NCBI GenBank assembly: GCA_945869935.1
Contig: CAMBSA010000057.1
Coordinates: 1 to 8,119, forward strand
Source: Bordetella parapertussis
GTDB taxonomy: Bacteria > Pseudomonadota > Gammaproteobacteria > Burkholderiales > SG8-39
DNA: 8,119 nucleotides
Reading direction: 5' to 3'
The translations under genes were made by a program, and so were the position numbers. The notes beneath the pieces are model-generated. The model saw only the letters and a program-made list of their open reading frames with translations, was not told where the DNA came from and ran no database searches. Below are positions 5,992 to 8,119 of this stretch, in pieces (positions within the stretch are counted from its first letter, which is position 1; each line of letters starts with the position of its first letter).

Positions 5992-6969
5992 TCATTCCGC
6001 CTTGAGCCCTGCTGCCTGGATGATCCGGGTCCAGCGCGCGAGTTCGCTCGACACGAGCTGCGTGACGCGTTCGGGTTCCCCGCCTTCGGGTTCGGCTTCC
6101 ATTGAATTGAGCCGGTTGAGCATATCCGGCGTCTTGAGCGCACGGTTGAGTTCCTGATTCAGACGCATGACGACATCGCGCGGCGTTCCTTTCGGGGCCA
6201 TCAGCGAACTCCACGAACCGATATCCGCAAAGCCGCTGAAACCGAGCTCCTCCAGCGTGGGTGTATCGGGGAGTTGGGCCGAGCGCTTGCGCGATGTGAC
6301 GGCCAGGGCCTTGATCTGACCGGATTTGAGGTAAGGAAGCGCCGTGGGCAACGCATCGAACATCAGGTCCACGCGTCGCGCGACGAGATCCGCAAAGGCG
6401 GGTCCGCTTCCCTTGTACGGCACATGGGTCCATTTGACGCCCGTGTTGCCCTGGAAGTATTCGCCGATCAGATGCAGGATGCTCCCGCTGCCGGCGGAGG
6501 CCATGGTCAACGGCTCGACACCGGACTTCGATATCGAAACCACGTCAGCGGGTGTCGACGCCTTCAGGTCAGTTCGTGCGAGTACGACGATCTTCGTATT
6601 CGTGAACAGGACGATCGGATCGAGTTGCCTGACGGGGTCAAAGCCACGATCGCGAAACAACGCAGGGCTGATGGTCAGCGGTCCGCCGGACCCGACGACC
6701 AGGGTGTAACCGTCAGGTGGAGACTTGGCCGCCGCATCGAGCGCGATCAGGCCACCTACTCCCGGGCGATTCTCGACCACGAACGACTGACCAAAACTCG
6801 CGGACAAGGACTGCGCCATGGCGCGACCGAGAACATCCACCGCGCCGCCCGCCGCGAATGTCACAAGAACCTTTACCGGCTTTGCAGGATACGACTGTGC
6901 GAAAGAGCCCGAGACCAGGACGGTCGTCAGCAGAAAGGAAGCGGCGATCGTGCGTGCAAAAGCTTGCAT
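5992..6969 (-). CDS. Bug/TctC-family periplasmic solute-binding protein
   Basis: Bug proteins are extracytoplasmic receptors, some serving tripartite tricarboxylate (TctABC) transporters, and usually bind small carboxylated compounds. The 325 residues are typical in length. Residues 1-24 form a signal peptide: a short basic start, a hydrophobic core FLLTTVLVSG, then cleavage expected at SFA-QSYPAK. Signatures in order are YPAKPVKVLVTFAAGGAVDV (27-46), VVENRPGVGGLIALDAA (64-80), SPPDGYTLVVGSGG (83-96), HVPYKGSGPAFADL (182-195), DLMFDALP (201-208) and IKALAVTSRKRSAQLPDTPT (219-238). The ATG at 6969 is preferred over the in-frame ATG at 7011 because it begins the signal peptide directly and follows a GGGAG ribosome site about eight bases upstream. 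No tctA or tctB membrane gene is in the window. The dioxygenase gene follows by 50 bp, probably in one transcript, so the ligand may be its substrate. Confidence 0.94.
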   Translation of the reverse strand: MQAFARTIAASFLLTTVLVSGSFAQSYPAKPVKVLVTFAAGGAVDVLGRAMAQSLSASFGQSFVVENRPGVGGLIALDAAAKSPPDGYTLVVGSGGPLTISPALFRDRGFDPVRQLDPIVLFTNTKIVVLARTDLKASTPADVVSISKSGVEPLTMASAGSGSILHLIGEYFQGNTGVKWTHVPYKGSGPAFADLVARRVDLMFDALPTALPYLKSGQIKALAVTSRKRSAQLPDTPTLEELGFSGFADIGSWSSLMAPKGTPRDVVMRLNQELNRALKTPDMLNRLNSMEAEPEGGEPERVTQLVSSELARWTRIIQAAGLKAE

Positions 6970-7360
6970 CAATGAATCTCCCGGGTTGAACGTAACGGTA
7001 CCGTAGTACATGTTGCAGCGTTTTTATCCGTCCCACAAGACCGGTGCGCGATCCGGGGAGCAGCGCGCAGCCACGACGCACAAATGAACCGAGCAAGGCG
7101 CGTTCGATCATCGGAAATTCACGCATGGCCGCAGCGCTGCCCTCAGCCGTAGCCTCGGTCGCGCGTTGGCATGCGAGCAAGCCGAGATGACCGAGCCGCG
7201 GCGTGATGCCCGCATCGGCAGGGTCACCGGCGAGGCGGCTGCATCGGAAGCGAATCTGCATCACGACGACTGCACCGACGACGACATCGATAATCAAGGG
7301 CAATCGATTCACCTGATCGCCGGTGCCGGAACATCGTACCGGCCACCAACTTGCGGCGGC
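6970..7360. other. 391-bp stretch without a recognisable gene
   Basis: This lies between the thiolase stop and the binding-protein start, both on the minus strand. The first ~50 bp beside the binding-protein gene hold its ribosome site and the 6995-7004 palindrome, so the promoter is probably here. A loose hairpin, ggtgccgg (7322-7329) with ccggccacc (7339-7347, one bulged base), follows the thiolase gene but has no T-tract, so it is at most a weak terminator. A minus-strand frame stays open from 7312 into the binding-protein gene, but its product resembles nothing I know and overlaps a confident gene; GC richness explains it. I see no tRNA or mobile element. A decayed gene remains possible. 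Confidence 0.6.
6995..7004. promoter_or_regulatory. Perfect 10-bp palindrome upstream of the binding-protein gene, possible operator
   Basis: acggtaccgt is a perfect palindrome centred about 30 bp upstream of the ATG at 6969, just before the ribosome site, with two more short palindromes next to it (gtac at 7006-7009 and acatgt at 7008-7013). The location suits a repressor or activator site for the binding-protein/dioxygenase unit, but it matches no operator I can name and no regulator gene is present. Confidence 0.3.
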
Positions 7361-8119
7361 TTAGATCCGCTCGAAAATCACCGCGATGCCCTGGCCACCG
7401 CCGATGCACATCGTGACGAGTGCATAGCGCTTTGAGGTGCGGTGCAACTCGTGCAAAGCCTTGACGGTCAGGATGCAGCCGGTGGCGCCGATGGGGTGGC
7501 CGAGCGCGACGGCGCCGCCGTTGGCGTTGACCTTCGCCGGGTCAAGGTCGAGATCGCGCGTCACCGCCATCGCCTGAACCGCAAACGCCTCGTTGGATTC
7601 GATCACGTCCATGTCGGAGGGCTTGAGACCCGACTTTTCGAAAACGCGGCGAACAGCAGGAATCGGACCAAGACCCATGAGCTGCGGGTCCACGCCCGCA
7701 TGGGCGTACGCCACGAGTCGCGCCATCGGATTCAGGCCCTCCTTCGCAGCGGCGCCCGCCTCCATCAGCATGACGGCGGCGGCCGCATCGTTGATGCCCG
7801 ACGCATTGCCCGCGGTGACGGTGCCGTCCTTCTTGAACACCGCCTTCAGCCGGGAGAAGTCCTCGGCGCTTGCGTCATGGCGTGTGTGTTCGTCGGTATC
7901 GAACGCAACCGGACCTTTTTTGGATTTCACATCGACGGGGACGATCTGTCCCTTGAAGTACCCCGCCCTGATCGCGGTAGACGCGCGGCGATGCGATTCG
8001 AGCGCGAACGCATCCTGATCCTCGCGCGTGATGCCGTACTTGGCGGCGATGTTCTCGGCGGTGATCCCCATGTGGCCGTTGCCGAAGGGGTCGTGCAATG
8101 CGGCAGTCATCATATCGAC
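7361..8119 (-). CDS. bktB: Beta-ketothiolase / acetyl-CoA acetyltransferase, BktB-like, C-terminal part (5' end outside window)
   Basis: Thiolases cleave or condense 3-ketoacyl-CoA with acetyl-CoA in the cytoplasm; BktB-type enzymes handle C4-C5 and some longer ketoacyl-CoAs, feeding polyhydroxyalkanoate synthesis or beta-oxidation. The visible 252 residues are in frame to the window edge and end at TAA (7363-7361). Present are HMGITAENIAAKYGITREDQ, HDASAEDF, VTAGNASGINDAAAAV, SNEAFAVQ, the catalytic-His motif GHPIGATG (His208 of the visible part) and the second-Cys motif CIGGGQG (Cys238). The His-Cys distance of 30 matches classical thiolases. The nucleophilic N-terminal Cys would be outside the window. 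The fragment, including VTMCIGGGQGIAVIFERI at the end, is very close to Cupriavidus BktB as I remember it; another paralogue such as PhaA or a PaaJ/PcaF-type thiolase is less likely. The ATG at 8113 is an internal Met. Confidence 0.92.
   Translation of the reverse strand, partial: VDMMTAALHDPFGNGHMGITAENIAAKYGITREDQDAFALESHRRASTAIRAGYFKGQIVPVDVKSKKGPVAFDTDEHTRHDASAEDFSRLKAVFKKDGTVTAGNASGINDAAAAVMLMEAGAAAKEGLNPMARLVAYAHAGVDPQLMGLGPIPAVRRVFEKSGLKPSDMDVIESNEAFAVQAMAVTRDLDLDPAKVNANGGAVALGHPIGATGCILTVKALHELHRTSKRYALVTMCIGGGQGIAVIFERI

Noticed and set aside
6274..6975. 233-codon plus-strand open frame opposite the binding-protein gene
   Set aside because: Antisense to a gene with signal peptide, ribosome site and full family signatures; the Arg/Gly-rich product resembles nothing.
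6713..7312. 199-codon minus-strand open frame overlapping the binding-protein start and the upstream gap
   Set aside because: Its 3' half is out of frame within a confident gene and the product is unrecognisable. Kept only as a possible decayed gene in the gap.

Overview
The window looks like a chromosomal segment of a GC-rich betaproteobacterium, probably in or near Burkholderiales. This rests on how closely the lysyl-tRNA synthetase and beta-ketothiolase resemble those of that group as I remember them, on a Bug-family periplasmic binding protein (a family greatly expanded there), and on the prfB-lysS gene order common in proteobacteria. No database search was possible, so the taxonomy is inference.

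Layout, plus strand, 1-4777: the 3' end of prfB (release factor 2); an intergenic gap filled by a long palindromic element built from 10-bp units; lysS; a gene for an APH-fold small-molecule phosphotransferase of unknown substrate; a terminator-like hairpin; then two membrane-protein genes one base apart, an EamA/DMT-type permease and a MarC/YhgN-family protein.

Layout, minus strand, 8119-4805: the 3' part of a BktB-like beta-ketothiolase gene that runs off the window edge; about 390 bp with no recognisable gene; then a two-gene unit of a Bug/TctC-type solute-binding protein followed by a TauD/TfdA-type Fe(II)/2-oxoglutarate dioxygenase. The plus- and minus-strand blocks converge at 4777/4805 with only 27 bp between them.

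How the genes fit together: prfB and lysS are translation housekeeping genes and probably share transcription, with the palindrome in the middle of that transcript. The binding protein and dioxygenase plausibly capture and oxidise the same small carboxylate, sulfonate or aryloxy compound, but nothing in the sequence names it. The thiolase belongs to fatty-acid, polyhydroxyalkanoate or aromatic-acid carbon flow and is probably transcribed separately. I see no CRISPR array, tRNA, rRNA, transposase, phage gene or recognisable defence system. The most unusual item is the 349-439 palindrome; the rest is largely ordinary chromosome.
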